Source: Isoetes taiwanensis (Eukaryota > Streptophyta > Lycopodiopsida > Isoetales > Isoetaceae). From it: a DNA stretch of 64,000 nucleotides. The position numbers and the translations under genes were made by a program. The DNA is taken from NCBI GenBank assembly GCA_021234155.1, contig JAJEKV010000064.1:3286001-3350000 (forward strand), read 5' to 3'. Numbering within the stretch: the first letter of the stretch is position 1; each line of letters begins with the position of its first letter. The notes below the pieces were generated by a model, which made no database searches, had not been told where the DNA came from, and saw only the letters and a list, made by a program, of their open reading frames with translations. Shown piece after piece: positions 10,070 to 22,325 of this stretch.

Positions 10070-13000
10070 TTAGCCCTCTCTCTTTGTGCACCCCCGGTGT
10101 CTTATTATCATCTCTTTTATAGCTTTCGCTACATCTGTGAGTGTCTCTTCTTTGTCCATCAGTGCTGGGAGTGGGAGATCCCACCTGACCTTGTTAAATT
10201 TGGACCTTATGTCTGTGTATACCGGGCACTCCTTTACCATGTGTGCTTCGTCTTCTATTTTTCTTGAATCGCATATTCGACATATTCGTTCTGCTCTATC
10301 TATTTTTCTCCATCTATCTTTCTCAATTCGGAGGTCGTGGCTCCCCATTCTGAATCTCACCAGTGTTCCCCTGTTACTCTTATTCAACATGCTGCTTTTG
10401 TACGTGATATGCCCTATCTGTCCCCCTGGGTTGAAGGTTCCCAGTAGCCAGTTTGCTTTGGGCCCTGTGTGCCGTGCCAGCCAGCCCCTCATTGCTCTGC
10501 CTGCCCATTCTTCGTCCCATCCGTCCGCTTGTATAATCTGGCTTAGTTGCATCCCCATGCTTGCCGTCCACTTTGCCACTTCGTTAAACCATCCCTTGCC
10601 TGTTGTTATGTGTTGTTTTGCTGATTCCTCTATCGCCAGTGACGACATTTTGTCCTCTTTTCCATAGTTGTTGTCCTTTATTAGGTACCTAATTGTTCTT
10701 TCCCATGCCCTCACTTCCATTGGCTTTTCCCCTGTCTCATATAAGATTGTTGCTAGAGATGTACCTGTTTTCACCTGAAATTCCTGTCCGTGCCATTGCC
10801 TCAATATGCCTTCCTGTTTTTCCCATTTCTTCTCTGATAGGCCTGGTCCCCATGTCTCGCATCCGTACACCTGTGTTGATGCTACTAATGTGCTAAATAG
10901 GTATGTTTTGATTTCCCAGTTGGTGATCCTATTGTTGTTACAATAATTCATCATGATGTAATAATTACCTATCGCTGCTTGGAATCTGGTATCTGCCCAT
11001 GTGTGTCATATCCCAGATATCTGTACCCTGTGGCTTCCTCTAGTTCTTTCCCCTTATATTTAAAGGGTCTGTGTTTTATCTTTGTACCGAAGGTCACTAT
11101 TTTTGTTTTGTCCAGGTTGACTGTCAGTCCTGTCTCCGCACAAAACTCTTCTAGTATCTCTAGCAGTCTGTGCATTCCTTTGGCTTTGGTCGCCATCATA
11201 CCTAAATCATCCGCATATAGCATTATTGGGACTTTTGTTCTCCCTATCATTGGTGCTTCACTGTCTCCCCCTCTCTCCTTGACAAATTCCTGTAGGGCAT
11301 CTATGTATATCCCAAAAAGTGTGGGTGATAGTGGGCATCCTTGCTTTACTCCTGTGTCGCAGTCTATGGCTTCCCCTTCCCCATCTGTCTTGGCATATAC
11401 CTTTTGGTATAGCCTTGCAATTGATCCTACTAACCCTTCTGGTGCTCTTAGTCCTATTAGTCTAAGTAGGAGTTTATCTCTGGGTACTGTGTCGAAGGCT
11501 TTTTTAAAGTCCACGAAGCAGCATATGATCTTCTTGTTACTCTCCTTTGTCTGCTCTATCATTATCCTTAGGGTCACCAGATGATCCGTGGTCGAGTACT
11601 CTGGTCGAAAACCAGCCTGGCCTTGTGCTCTTTTCCCTGCTTCTGCCCACGTTTTCAGTTTATGATCCAAAGTTTTCCCGAACCATTTCGCGAATACTGA
11701 GCTGATCATAATAGTCCTGTAATTACTCGGTTCCTCTTTGCTTCCTCCTTTATGGAGCGGGATTACTTTATTAAACTGCCATCTTTCCGGTAGACCTGAA
11801 TGTACTATCTCATTGAATATTTCTGTTATGGTCCCTACTATCTCTGTCCCTACACATTTCAACATCTCAGCTGTTAGCCCATATAGATCCGGAGCCTTAT
11901 TGTTTGCCATTTTGTTTAGTGCCCATGTCACCTCTTCCTTGGAGAAGGGAGGTTTGTGTCTACCTTCTGGGGCCATGATTGGTGCAGCCCCTATTTTGTA
12001 CAGACGTTCCAGGTATCTTGTCCAGTCTATCTCTATTTCCATTTCCATTCCTCCCCCCTCCTCTCCTGCTACTGTGCTCGCTTTTGTTTTTGAGCCTTTT
12101 TTCATATTGTTCCAGAATACCTTAGGTCGCTTTTTCAGGTCTTCGGCCAGTCCCCATTGGTGGTTTTTCAGGTCCTGAGCTTTCTTTCTTTTCAGTATCT
12201 TCACATATTTGCTGCGTTCCTCTTGGTATGTCTCAGTTCCTTTTGCCTGTTTGACTTTCCTTCATTGTTCCATGCATGCTGCGTCAAACCATACTGACCT
12301 TCGAAATGCTATAGCCCTTCTTCCTCTTTCTCTTCTTCCGAATGCCATTTTTGCTGCTTCTTCCAAGATGTCATTCATGTCGTTCCCTCTGTCCTTCATT
12401 CCCTCTCCCCATTCTTTTTCTTTTATTCTCTTTTTTACCATTTTTATGAATGTTCCCACTCTGTTTTCTCTGAATTTGACTGTTATTTTGGCCTGTTTGC
12501 CTCTTCCTTGCCTGCCATCTGTTCTTCCCCTTGCCACATTCATCTTGAGCAGGATGGGTCTGTGTCCCTCCCTCCCTCCTACCGGCCATTCCTCTAACTC
12601 CATCTTTCCGATTTCCTTTATTGCTTCCTCATTTGCTATCAGATAGTCTACTATACTGCTCCCGTGAGCGTTTGTGCTCGTGAACTGGCCTGAATCCTGC
12701 CATCTTCTTAGGCCATTGCATATAATTGTATCTGTAGCTGTACATACCTCTATCAGCGTTTCTCCTCTCGCTGCACCTCCATTTCATCTACTGTGTTCCG
12801 TTGCCATTCTTCCCCTCTTCCTGTCTGTGTCCACTGTCCACTCTCCTTGTCTATCCCTGCTTTCTGTGCCTATTCTTGTCCCGTCCTTGCGTTAATATCC
12901 CCCACTATGATCAACAGTCCCTTATCCCTGTGTTTCATGACAATTTCACCCATGCTTAATAGTTCCAGTTTATCACATTGAGGTGGATAATATACTATTA

Positions 13001-13330
13001 GCAGATATAGATTTCTGTAATCAAGCAACACAATATTTATAAGCATGTATCTTTTATTAATGTCATTTTCCAAAATACATGCTTTTTTGACGCTGTTATT
13101 CCTAATGTAGCAAGCTAGCCCTGCGCTTCCTCTCCCTATTTTGTAGTTCTTTTCCCTCCAGCACGTGAACAATGTGTATCCTGGTTCATCTGGTAGCCTC
13201 TTTGTGCTGTGTTCCCACGTCTCTACCAGGCATATGATATCATGATCTCTTGATGCGTGTAGGCGTTCTCCATCATCCCAAGGATATCCCGTGCAATTCC
13301 AGTACTATATCGTTACTTCTTCCTTCCTTT
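10070..13330 (-). pseudogene. LINE 2 ORF2, endonuclease/RT, few breaks
   Basis: The endonuclease part (GRGSAGLACYIRN, IIVGDINARTGQE) lies at 12870-13172 and its C-terminal part (GREGHRPILLKMN) near 12560. The reverse transcriptase frame 12204-10969 is open for 411 aa, with every core motif: AGFRPEYSTTDHLVTL, CFVDFKKAFDTVP (motif A, first Asp), VKQGCPLSPTLFGIYID (motif B) and MLYADDLGMM (motif C). The last part, 10954-10070, ends with a Cys-His motif, CRICDSRKIEDEAHMVKEC, typical of LINE ORF2 C-termini. Frames change at about 12870, 12230 and 10960. Only a few indels separate it from a complete protein, so this was the more recently active RT in the window. Confidence 0.85.
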
Positions 13331-13474
13331 CTGCACCCCCTGCCTCCCTGGTGATCCAGTGCGTGTCCTTTCTTTAACTGCCCCCTCGTTTTTGCTCCTT
13401 GGTCCCCCTTGTCTCCCGTGTCAGCATTATGTTCTGGTCTAGGTCTCTTCCGACCTCTTTTCCGCTTCCCCACC

Positions 13475-14390
13475 CTAGCTGTGTCTGTTTAGAATCTTGG
13501 GGGCTGTTTCCCGGTCTATTGACCCAGATGGTGTCGTTTTCCTTATCTGTTTCTGCTGTCCCTGTCCTTTCGTTGCCTCAGTTTCGCGGTTCCCATCCTC
13601 CCTCGGATCCTGTGGGTCCATCCCATCTCTCTGCGTTGTCGGTTCCTGCGGTGTGTTCTCTCGACCTCTTTTGAGGTAGAGTTTCCCATTCTTTACCCCT
13701 GCTTGTACTCCCGCCCGACTCAATTCTCTGACCTTCGCCAGTTCCCTGTGTAACCCCTGCCTCTGCATGGCTGTTAAGGCCTCTTGTACTTTGAGTCCAT
13801 TCCTGAGTTTGAACCCTGCATGTATGATTCTTTCCTTGGCTGCCAGGTCTCTCATAGTCACATTTATATGCCTCGCCCTTCCTCTCCAAGCTCCTGCCCG
13901 GACTGCTTTCAGTATCACATTCCTGTGTTCCTGAAAAACTCTCCATTATTTCTGCAGTGACACGAAACGTGTCTTCGTTAGGCCATTCGGCTACCCCTAT
14001 CAACCTTACATCATGTTTTATCTTTTCCTGTTCCTTGAACTCCACTATGTGCAGTTTAATCCTATCAAAACTCTACCATGCATCTAAATCTATTTGTTTC
14101 TTTTCTAATGTCACCAACCTTTGTATGATTTCCGCCTTCTCTTTCTCCACCTCCTCCATCCTTTTCCGAATTTCCACCTCTGTATCTTCCACCACCTGTA
14201 CCCGATCTTCCACTTTCCCTATCGCTTCTTTGTTCTGTTGCACCGCGCTCGCCAGTGTATTGAGCGCTTCCATCCTCGGTACCCTGGTCTCCAGTCTTAC
14301 CTCTATCTGTGCCAAGAAGTCTTGCAGGTCTTGTTTGAGTTCCTCCCTGCTGGCCCCCCCCTCCTGTTTGGCTAGCCATTTCTCCGTCTA
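13475..14390 (-). pseudogene. LINE 2 ORF1, frameshifted
   Basis: This is the homologue of the intact ORF1 in LINE 1. The N-terminus from about 14387 (MASQTGG) shifts frame inside a run of eight C at 14354-14361. The coiled coil (RKRMEEVEKEKAEIIQRL) lies at 14065-14315, a TAG follows DAW at about 14075, and the RRM-like part (KHDVRLIGVAEWPNEDT) and C-terminal part (RQGLHRELAKVRELSRAG) continue to 13475 in two frames. The homopolymer shift could be a sequencing error; the TAG and the shift near 13920 probably are not. Confidence 0.8.
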
Positions 14391-15199
14391 TTGTTATGGC
14401 TATACCGCTTCGCCGAATCTCTTTCCCGCCGCTTGCTCTCTTCTGTGTTTTCCTGTTTCTTGTTTCTCTTCCGCGGGCTTACTATATCGTGTTCCCTTAT
14501 TTACCCGTTCGGGTGTTTCCCCCCATATCCTTTCAATTTTTGAATTTCAAATTTCGAATTTTCCCATCCAAGATATGATTATTGGGTGCTTGTGTCCGCT
14601 CTTTAATATCGGCGTTTTTTGGTTGGCACTTCGATTTGTATTCAATTCCCTGGATTCCGTGATTTCCGTCCCTATATGTATGTACTGCCTTGTTTTTTGT
14701 ATCCTTTTGGTAGTGGGTTTTTGTGACTTTGGTGCACCAACCGGAGGATTAGATCCTCACTGTCTTGGTGTACGGTTGGGGAGTTGCCTCCCACTATCCC
14801 GTACTTGGCAACCTCTGTCTTTCCACTTCCATTTTCGTTTCCATTTTATTTTATGGGCCGGGTAAGTTGGTGTCTGTTGCTTAGCGGTAGGCACCAGCCG
14901 GTGGGCTATTTCCCACTCTGTCCTGGTGTATGGCGGAGACACCCGTCTCTCTGTCCCATAGCTTTGCCTTCCACTCTTTGCACCATCTACTCCTGGACCC
15001 CTTATTGTCTCTCCAGGGCCTGTTAGGTTGGCGTATCCGCCCATCTTCCCCTTTTTACTTTTACTAGGTCGATTCCATACATCTGCGTACGTATCTATCA
15101 TATCATATCATATACATCTCTACAATTACATCCATACTTACCTCTATACTTCATATAGTATATCTACACGACTTGTCGTAATATTTCTCTTTTGTCCCC

Positions 15200-16660
15200 T
15201 ATGTGGTTCTCCAATCGTAGAGATGTTGTCCCATGGTTCATACGGCTTTTTTCTTTCGCTCGTATTTCTGCCAACCTGCTATGTCAACCTGCCCCTTCAA
15301 TGGTATTATAAATATACAATAATTCCAAAGCACTTATAACATTCTCCAAATCCACAAAGTCTGATCTAAGAATGTGTGGGACACCTACTATGACAACTTG
15401 ACATACTGGAAATGTGATGCAGATGTTGGGTGACATTCTCCTCATGAATGAACTGATGAAATATGCTTAATATTCATCTGCATTGTCGCATTGTGGTGCT
15501 AGAAGCTATACATGAATATATGATGTAGGAAATTTACAAGGATATTGTATTACAGTTGATGAGAAATGGAAGCTAAGCCTCCCAGAACTCGTACCCTACA
15601 CATTTTTGCAAATGTCAAAATGTTTTCAATCATGCTGCATGGTTGTAGAATTGGCTAGAGAGCTGATAAAAGAAGTTATGCCCAGATTGATATGATGCTA
15701 AACTGTGTAGATTTTGCACAAGGCAATTCAATTGAAATGCCATCTTCATCCCTTCATTCAAGCATGTTTATATCATGTATCATAGTTAGATGTCATTGTA
15801 TAAATATATAGCCTCCTAAATTCTAGACCATTCCCAAATTCTGTCGGTCTTTTGCTGTATTTTATATCACTTCTTTCTGAACATAGATACCTTCTTGGTC
15901 AATGGCAATTTATAAATCCTAAAACCTACACAGCTTTGTCATTTTTCTGGATGCCATATTGCAATATAAGCAAGTCACAATTATACTATTTTGCCTCGAC
16001 GACCTCCACTTGCTAATGAAAGACAATCTACCATCTATTGTGACTCTAGTTTGGTCAATAAAGGCAAATTTTGGACTAGTCAAAATGCTGGCTTTAAGTC
16101 CTCGACGATAGTCATACAGGATGGAGCTCATATTGCACGATCAATTGTCTGTACATATGCATGACCCTTTAAAAAACAATAAGAGAAAGGTGAATAGGTT
16201 ACTTGCACGTAATCCCCTAATAGCCAAGAGATCCACAACACGTTCGAATTGCCTGTAGCTCCAAAAGCAGATGCCAATTTGTCCTTTTCCATGCTCTACT
16301 ATATACCAATGTCAATGCTGCATCGATTCTCCCAAGACTTGACCTTGGCTCCCAACTCCAAGGTAGTGCTTTAACGTCCATCATTTCCAAAACTCTTTGG
16401 AGTGCGTTCATAGCCAAAAGTGTCGTGCATAGGTAGGAATAACCCGAGTTCGACCCAAGAAGAAGGGGGCCTTCCATCCATTTGTACATGTATAAAAATC
16501 TCAATATTTATTTCACTCTAGGAAAGAAGTCCAATGATAAAACAATCTGGTTGAGAAATGATCCACTTAAGCCTTCCTTCAGGTGTCCACCTAGTATAGT
16601 TTTTTTAACTTGAGAAATGATCCTAGCATTATTTCACTTGGTAAAGACGACATAACATGC
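15200..16660. other. No gene seen
   Basis: Only short unrelated frames on both strands, for example 16217-16504 minus (95 aa), with no motif I recognise. No repeat boundaries are evident apart from two copies of TTGAGAAATGATCC at about 16551 and 16611. Confidence 0.45.
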
Positions 16661-16664
16661 TGAA

Positions 16665-16737
16665 GAATAGAATAGAATAGAATAGAATAGAACAGAACAG
16701 AATAGAACAGAACAGAACAGAATAGAATAGAATAGAT
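16665..16737. repeat. (GAATA)n/(GAACA)n pentamer array
   Basis: Fifteen or so copies of GAATA with a central GAACA variant block. The same pentamer forms the 3' tail of both complete LINEs, so this may be the tail of a LINE whose body was lost. The flanking sequence shows only weak similarity to the LINE 3' end. Confidence 0.8.
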
Positions 16738-16823
16738 ACTTTAACAAGAACTTGACTCGAAGTGTTGGGGGAGGGGGGATGGATGAATATTAGGCACTCA
16801 AAACTGCACTCCCTCACTGCTAC

Positions 16824-17228
16824 TTGGGGTTAGGGAGAGGAACCCCATCCCAATGGATGAGGCTATTCTCCAGGGGCCTGGGTATCACTCATATACCTGT
16901 GGAGCTCCAGGATTATGTTGCAATCATGGAAAACTTAATTAGATTAGCAATTGAAACAAGATCAAGAGTTGCCTTCTGTAGAATTGGATTCAACTTCTTT
17001 TACTTGTGCATAGTTTGCTTTGACAGGCTAGGTTCTTTAAGGGTTCCTGCCCATAATTCTCAGTCATTCCTTGGAAATAGATTTCAGCAAAATCTCTTCA
17101 TGATGAGCGCCCCAGTAGAATTTGGAGTTGAGCCAATATACTACTGGGCAGCTTTCTTCGATTCGCAGCCAGCCCAGGTACTTCACGATCTTGACGTGGT
17201 GGTTTGGAGATTCTTAGCAGTGAACTAA
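16824..17228 (+). CDS. Unrecognised 134-aa frame
   Basis: Open frame starting MGLGRGTPSQWMRLF. It contains two blocks that look like normal protein sequence (HIPVELQDYVAIMENLIRLA and FGVEPIYYWAAFFDSQPAQ). I do not recognise the family. It lies just upstream of a decayed LINE on the same strand and could be part of that element or a captured fragment. No intron signals or partner exons could be fixed. Confidence 0.25.
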   Translation: MGLGRGTPSQWMRLFSRGLGITHIPVELQDYVAIMENLIRLAIETRSRVAFCRIGFNFFYLCIVCFDRLGSLRVPAHNSQSFLGNRFQQNLFMMSAPVEFGVEPIYYWAAFFDSQPAQVLHDLDVVVWRFLAVN

Positions 17229-17509
17229 GGTTTAAGAGCAGTCCCTGACAGTTTTTGGGGACTCATGTCAAGATCTGGGGCTTCCCATAGTAGAGGGGAT
17301 TTGGCTCTTACTTAGCTTCATATCTTTTAGCAGTCTTTTTCATTTTGTACTTTTGGGGAAGGGTGGAAGGATACAGCTGCAAGCAGGCAATCATAACTGA
17401 AGGGGGTCTTGTGACATGCCCCGTCAGTACCTCTAATTTCTCTGGTGCAATTTAGCATCTCTTTGTTCTTCTTCTTTCTCTGTTCCATTGTGCCTTCTGT
17501 GTAAAGCAT

Positions 17510-19440
17510 GAAGCCCAAAACCACCACCAGAAAGACTCAAGCAGGAAGTTCATCCACGAAACAGAATGATCCCAAACGGATCAAAAATGAAGAATGGACC
17601 CGAATATTCTGGCTTGAGGATTGAAAGGACAAAGCTTGGAAGCTGCTTAAAGAACTTTAGACTGGGTATGAAATAATCAAAGATCAGCAGAAAGCTGTCG
17701 CATTCTGCATGGAGGTTCACGAGAATGGAGTTATCCTGCCATGTATGGAGAAATTTGTTGAGCTAGACAGAAATTATGAAAAAGGAAGGGCAAATGACAG
17801 GGACTGGGCCTGGAATATGTTGGGTCTTGTTCAAGAGATGGATCATACCCTCTATTACAGTGAAGCAAGGTCACACTGAGGTCGATTGCTGCAGTCTAAA
17901 GAACAACATTTTTCGAGAATCTATGGATGAGTTGCTGGCCAGGGCTAAAAACATCGCTATGAATTGGGATGCCCTAAAAAACAACTCCAAGGCCAGTATT
18001 AAGTTAATCTGGAGGTGGGGAAGTGTGGAAGATCATGTTATTGAGAGGCATAGGCAAAATTTCAAATCTGGGTTAACAAAGAACACAACATAATTTTTGG
18101 AGGATATTTCGACCTCTTTGGAGACTTATCAGCTAAGGCTCGAGAAAGGGATAAAGAATTGCAAGATCAGAGAAAATAATAGGTTTCTCAACCCTGCGGA
18201 GGTTGACTCATGTGATTGCAAAAATTGTAATGAAATCAAGCTTTCAATGCTTAATAGAACCAAAATGAAAGTTGGAGATAACAGAAGCCGCAACACCATT
18301 CCGGTCATCGGCAAGAACGACATAACAAAAGGTTTGGATCCTTCTACTTCTTATAAGAATATTTTATTGAAAAGCAACCTCTTGGATTTTTCCAAAACAG
18401 AGGAGAATTGTGACAATGCTCTTAAAAATGGTTTTAATGATGTTTTTGGCATTAGGGATACCTCTACTACTGATATTTTTTCCAAAAAAGCTTTTCTTAT
18501 ACACTTCCCTCATAAGAGCCCTTCGTTGGGAGATGTTAAGCTCTGGGTAACCAATAATCAAAACATTCCTATTCTCTCTATCCTTAAGCTTCATGGTAAA
18601 ACATTCCAGATTGTCTGTAGGGAGGATGAACTTTGTGCTAAGTATATCCTTAGAAGGAAGCTTGACATGATTAATAATCATCCTTTCTATATCATGAAAC
18701 GGAATTCGGATTATATCCCGGGAAGAGAGGATATGATTTACCACTTGGGTTTCCTTTCCCAACCTTTCCCCTGCCTTCTGGACTCAAGCTTAGCTCAGAG
18801 CTATTTTTGGTAGCTTGGGGGAAGTTATTGAGATAAACATCCCCCATACAAATTATCCTTCGGTGTGCATTTCTAAGTCTGTCAACTCTGACTGGAAGAA
18901 AAGTGTTAAGATCAGAACTAAGGATGGAGTTTTCATGGATCTCAAGGTCAATCATTCTAAAATACATGTTCCTACTCCTATCCACAATTCTAACTCCAAA
19001 AATAAGGGCTCTGCTATTCAGCAAGCCACCAGGCAGGTATGGGTCCCAAAGAAGAACATCCCTGGAAAGGGTGAATCGAGTGTCAAAAAGGCCCCCTGAG
19101 AGAACAAGGAGCCTAAATCTGACCAAAACTGCAACAATCAAGCCAAGATTAATATAAAAGTAATATGGTTGTTACTATTAAGAATATTAACCTCTCTGCC
19201 AGGATTGATACTTGGAACACCACTCTCTCTCTTCCGAGGCTCCCTAAGTTTCCCCCGTACATGGAAGAGGAGGAAGTCCAGGCTATGGAGATCGAGCAAA
19301 GAATTAAAAAACTTTTGAACACTGAAGAGGAAGGTTGGGACCTGGATAATAAACGGAAAGGCAAAGGTAAGAAAATAATTCTATACAGATCCCAGCAGAG
19401 CCAGCCCAAGAAAATCCACCAATCAGGCTAGATTGATGGT
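17510..19440 (+). pseudogene. Decayed LINE ORF1 (plant L1-like), plus strand
   Basis: A series of overlapping frames starts at about 17508 (MKPKTTTRKTQ) and runs through 17776-18093, 18097-18813, 18815-19099 and 19165-19431. The middle part (ILSILKLHGKTFQIVCRED, LHFPHKSP-like stretches) resembles the N-terminal nucleic-acid-binding region that precedes the zinc knuckle in plant LINE ORF1 proteins, and an endonuclease follows directly downstream. Several stops and shifts break it. Identification rests mainly on the order ORF1-endonuclease, so the family is probable and the exact domain is not. Confidence 0.5.
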
Positions 19441-19464
19441 AAGGAAGTATAAATACTAATGGAT

Positions 19465-20008
19465 AGAAGCATAAAATGTATCGTCTGGAATCTCCAGGGT
19501 ATAAATAGTACTCTGGGATAGATTAAAGGTTTGTTTTTCCTTCCTCAACCCTGATATTCTTTTTATCCAAGAGCATAAAATACATGACTATGGTCATGAA
19601 GCTATAATTGGGTGAACTTTACCCCCTGATTTTAGTCTTTGGTCTTAGCTAACAACTCTTCTGCAGGTATAGCCCTTGCTTAGAGAAACAATTTGCAGAT
19701 CTCTAGCACTTATATGATCAATGGTAGAAATGGAAGGTGGCAGATTCTTCATTGCATTATGTTTAAAGTTAAAGTTGCCTTATTTAACATTTGTGCTTAT
19801 AATAACCCAGGTGAGAGGACTGTTATTTGGAATCAGATAAAAAATAGTCTAGATAATTTGCATTATGATGAGTGTGTTCTTGGAGGGGATTTAAACATGG
19901 TCACTAATGACCTTATGAAGAATACAAATTTCAGGCCTTTGCTCCCTCAGGAGAAGAATGCATGGAACAACCTCATCCATTGCCATAATTTGCAGCTGAC
20001 CAATACAT
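19465..20008 (+). pseudogene. LINE endonuclease domain fragment
   Basis: Reads CIVWNLQGINSTLG at about 19477, the usual start of a plant LINE endonuclease. After several stops comes an intact stretch at 19693-20010 with MFKVKVALFNICAYNNPGER and YDECVLGGDLNMV, the conserved GD-N motif. Homology ends abruptly at about 20008, where copia RNase H sequence begins. The reverse transcriptase is missing. This is a different lineage from LINE 1 and 2. Confidence 0.75.
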
Positions 20009-20417
20009 AGTCAAACAATATCATGGAAATGCAAAAAGCAAAATTCAATAGCTCTGTCTTCTGCAGAGGGAGAATATGAAGCTACTACACTTGCAGTCAA
20101 AGAACTTATGTGGAGCGGGAGGTTATTAAATGAACTGGAAATGACTCAGAAGGATCCCTTAATATTACAGTCAGTTAGCACAAGCTGCATTGCCATGACA
20201 AAAAAACCCTGTATTACATGAAAGAAGCAAGCACATAGAGTTGGAGATGCATTTTATTCGTGATCTGGTAAACAAGAATATTGTACATGTACATTATGTG
20301 CATGCTGAAAACCAATTAGCAGATATTCTTACAAAACCATTGATTGAGAACAAATTCGTCAAGCTGAGAAGGTTGATAAATTGCAAAGATTATAATATAA
20401 AGGAAGAGTGTTAAATT
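20009..20417 (+). pseudogene. Ty1/copia polyprotein C-terminus (RNase H) fragment
   Basis: The plus-strand reading gives QTISWKCKKQNSIALSSAEG and EYEATTLAVKELMW, the diagnostic copia RNase H block, then after a shift at about 20218 HERSKHIELEMHFIRDL and NQLADILTKPL, which normally ends the copia pol. The stop is at 20414. The sequence TGTTAAATTATG follows immediately at 20410, where a 3' LTR would be expected to start. No matching LTR is visible elsewhere, so only the 3' end of the element is present. Confidence 0.85.
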
Positions 20418-20462
20418 ATGGTCATATTATAATCTGTGAAAGTCTACACGATGAGATATAAG

Positions 20463-22325
20463 AAACGGGATCCGTTCCGGAGGCCCCGTTATTTGTACCT
20501 GATAGTGTCAGGTGTACCTTCTGATGGATCACAGCCATCCATCTGTAGGGTCCATCCTGGCCATCCATTTTATACCTTCCGGGGAATCACCTAAGCAAAA
20601 TACCGCCAGGCGGAATCACCGCCCTTTTATTCCACGCGACAGAATCACCATCTGGAATATCCCAGTAAAAATTCAACTGTTCTTCTGGGAGGTTTTTCAG
20701 CTAGTGCGGGCTATGGCGGCTTGCTTTGGCAATAGATGGTGATTGAACAGGCTGGGGTTGAGGAGGCGAAGTCCTGAGAAGATCTTTGAAGCTATGGCTC
20801 TTCTCCAACGCTCCATTTTCTTGTTATTCTCCCTTTCTTTCCAAGTAGGAAGCCTAGTTCCGGAAGTCATCGAATCCCCTTCTCCACAAACACAAAATTT
20901 AATTAAGCTATCCCTGTTTTGCTTCAAAAATCCACCTCTTAAGCTTCAGATCCGTTCAACAGAGACAATGCATCATTTTTGGAGCAGAAAACTAGAACCC
21001 ACGTCCAATAACTGCTATTCAAGACCAGAATAGGGGATTAAACATGCTTTTGATGACTTGGGCGATAATGGTTAAGAAGGTTGGAATATCCACGAGATAG
21101 GGACTCACAGATCATGGGCAAAAGGCATAGAAACACGCAATTTTGTAGCATAAAGCAGTGGCAGAAGAAACAGGGGCTGGAAGAAAGAAGAAGAAGAGGT
21201 GGGTTGTTGCCAAGGAATGGATTGACGCCAAAACGCGAAGAAGGATTTTTGCGGGAGTGGCGAAAAATGCATCGATCTGATCCCAGCAGGTATGCAGTGG
21301 GATTTTTCTTTCAAGCAACAAGATAGATCCTGCATCAAGGATTTATATGTAGGGTTGATTAGAAGAGAGCTTAGTCCTCCGCAACAGATTTTCGAGGCTG
21401 GATCGGGCGAAGAATATGGGCTTTTAGATCTGCAAGGAAATGGCAATATCGCCATGGCCAGCTCTGCAATAGGCTCTAGATATGAAGCTTCTGTTTCATT
21501 TATCAAAAGCTTGAGATCTTTAGCTGAAGAAAGCGCAAGCGAATAGCTGAGGATGGTTGAAGACAGATTGCCTGCGAAGCTTGTTTCTATGCTTATTTCC
21601 GGTGATTCAAGCCGTGCCCAAGAAGAAGCACAATGTTTTTTGCTCTTGCTTTCAAATGGGCATGTTTCTTGTTTCTTGTTCTTGCTTTGAAGCAGCCCAT
21701 GGCATTGTCGATATTGGCAAGGGATTCAAATCCCCAACTAGAAATGTTCTGAGCAGTGCAGAGCATAACAATGGACATGCACACACAAAATGGAGTAGCC
21801 CAGCTTGTTTTTTTGCACCATTAGTTTAATTAATTTCCTTCATGATCTTCAAGTAACGTAGGCTTCGCTTAAACCATCCTCAACTGTTTTTTATAGTATC
21901 GGGCATAAACTTCTGTTGGGATTGAACCATCTGCCAATTTTTCCTCCCTGCCTGCAGTTATTACAAATTCAAAGGTCTCCAGGTGATTCCTTCCCGAGGA
22001 ATAGTACGCGGTGATTCCACAGGGGATAATATTATCGCAGTGATTCCATGCGGGAGAATATTTACGCGGTGATTCCACGGGGGAGAATATTATTGTACGC
22101 GGTGATTCCACGGGGGAGAATATTACAGTATACAGTGATTCCACCCCGAATGATCAATTCCATGTGATTCCGTCGCGTAGAATAAAAGGGTGGTGATTCC
22201 GTCCAGCGGTATTTTGCAGATGTGATTCCGCTGGAAGGTATAAAATGGACCCTGTCAGGTACGGATGACGGGGCAGATACGGGTAACGGGGTAGGAGGGT
22301 ACGGATAACAGGGCAGGAGGGTTAG
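20463..22325. mobile_element. Inverted-repeat element with GTGATTCC subterminal repeats
   Basis: The left end (20500-20660) and right end (22160-22320) are inverted copies: both contain TCCATTTTATACCTTCC, then GGAATCAC, GCAAAATACCGCC-like, GGAATCACC and CCCTTTTATTC blocks in the same order. The right subterminal region has nine GTGATTCC motifs about 30 bp apart between 21980 and 22240; the left has three in the opposite sense. Dense oriented subterminal motifs are typical of DNA transposons such as CACTA or hAT, where transposase binds. No transposase is visible inside. Precise ends and target duplication were not resolved. Confidence 0.75.
20743..21550 (+). pseudogene. Unrecognised coding-like cargo inside the inverted-repeat element
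   Basis: Three successive frames (20743-21033, 21081-21326, 21292-21546) have ordinary codon texture. The first includes [20 protein letters not shown], which looks like a signal peptide. Stretches such as ASSAIGSRYEASVSFIKSL follow. I recognise no family. Position inside a transposon with no transposase suggests captured host gene fragments. Confidence 0.3.

Larger units (their letters stand above)
9783..15190 (-). mobile_element. LINE 2, same family as LINE 1, minus strand
   Basis: The 3' end is marked by a (GAATA)n tail at 9783-9822 followed by the same 3' UTR start as LINE 1 (GTCCCT...GTGAGGCCCCCGGACTTGTGTAG). ORF2 (10070-13330) and ORF1 (13475-14390) follow. Sequence from 14.4 to about 15.19 kb has no equivalent in LINE 1. 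It contains two related blocks with GGTGTACGG or GGTGTATGG and TTTCCCACT-type motifs, and a short (ATATC)n run at 15097-15115, so it may be a longer 5' leader. The 5' end is therefore uncertain. The two copies have diverged too far to be a recent tandem event. Confidence 0.85.

Noticed and set aside
16629-16817. Hydrophobic 62-aa minus-strand frame
   Set aside because: It is the translation of the GAATA pentamer array.
21980-22240. Regular short repeats about 30 bp apart, resembling a CRISPR array
   Set aside because: The repeat is only about 9 bp, spacers share sequence, the genome is a plant and the motif appears inverted at the other end of the element.
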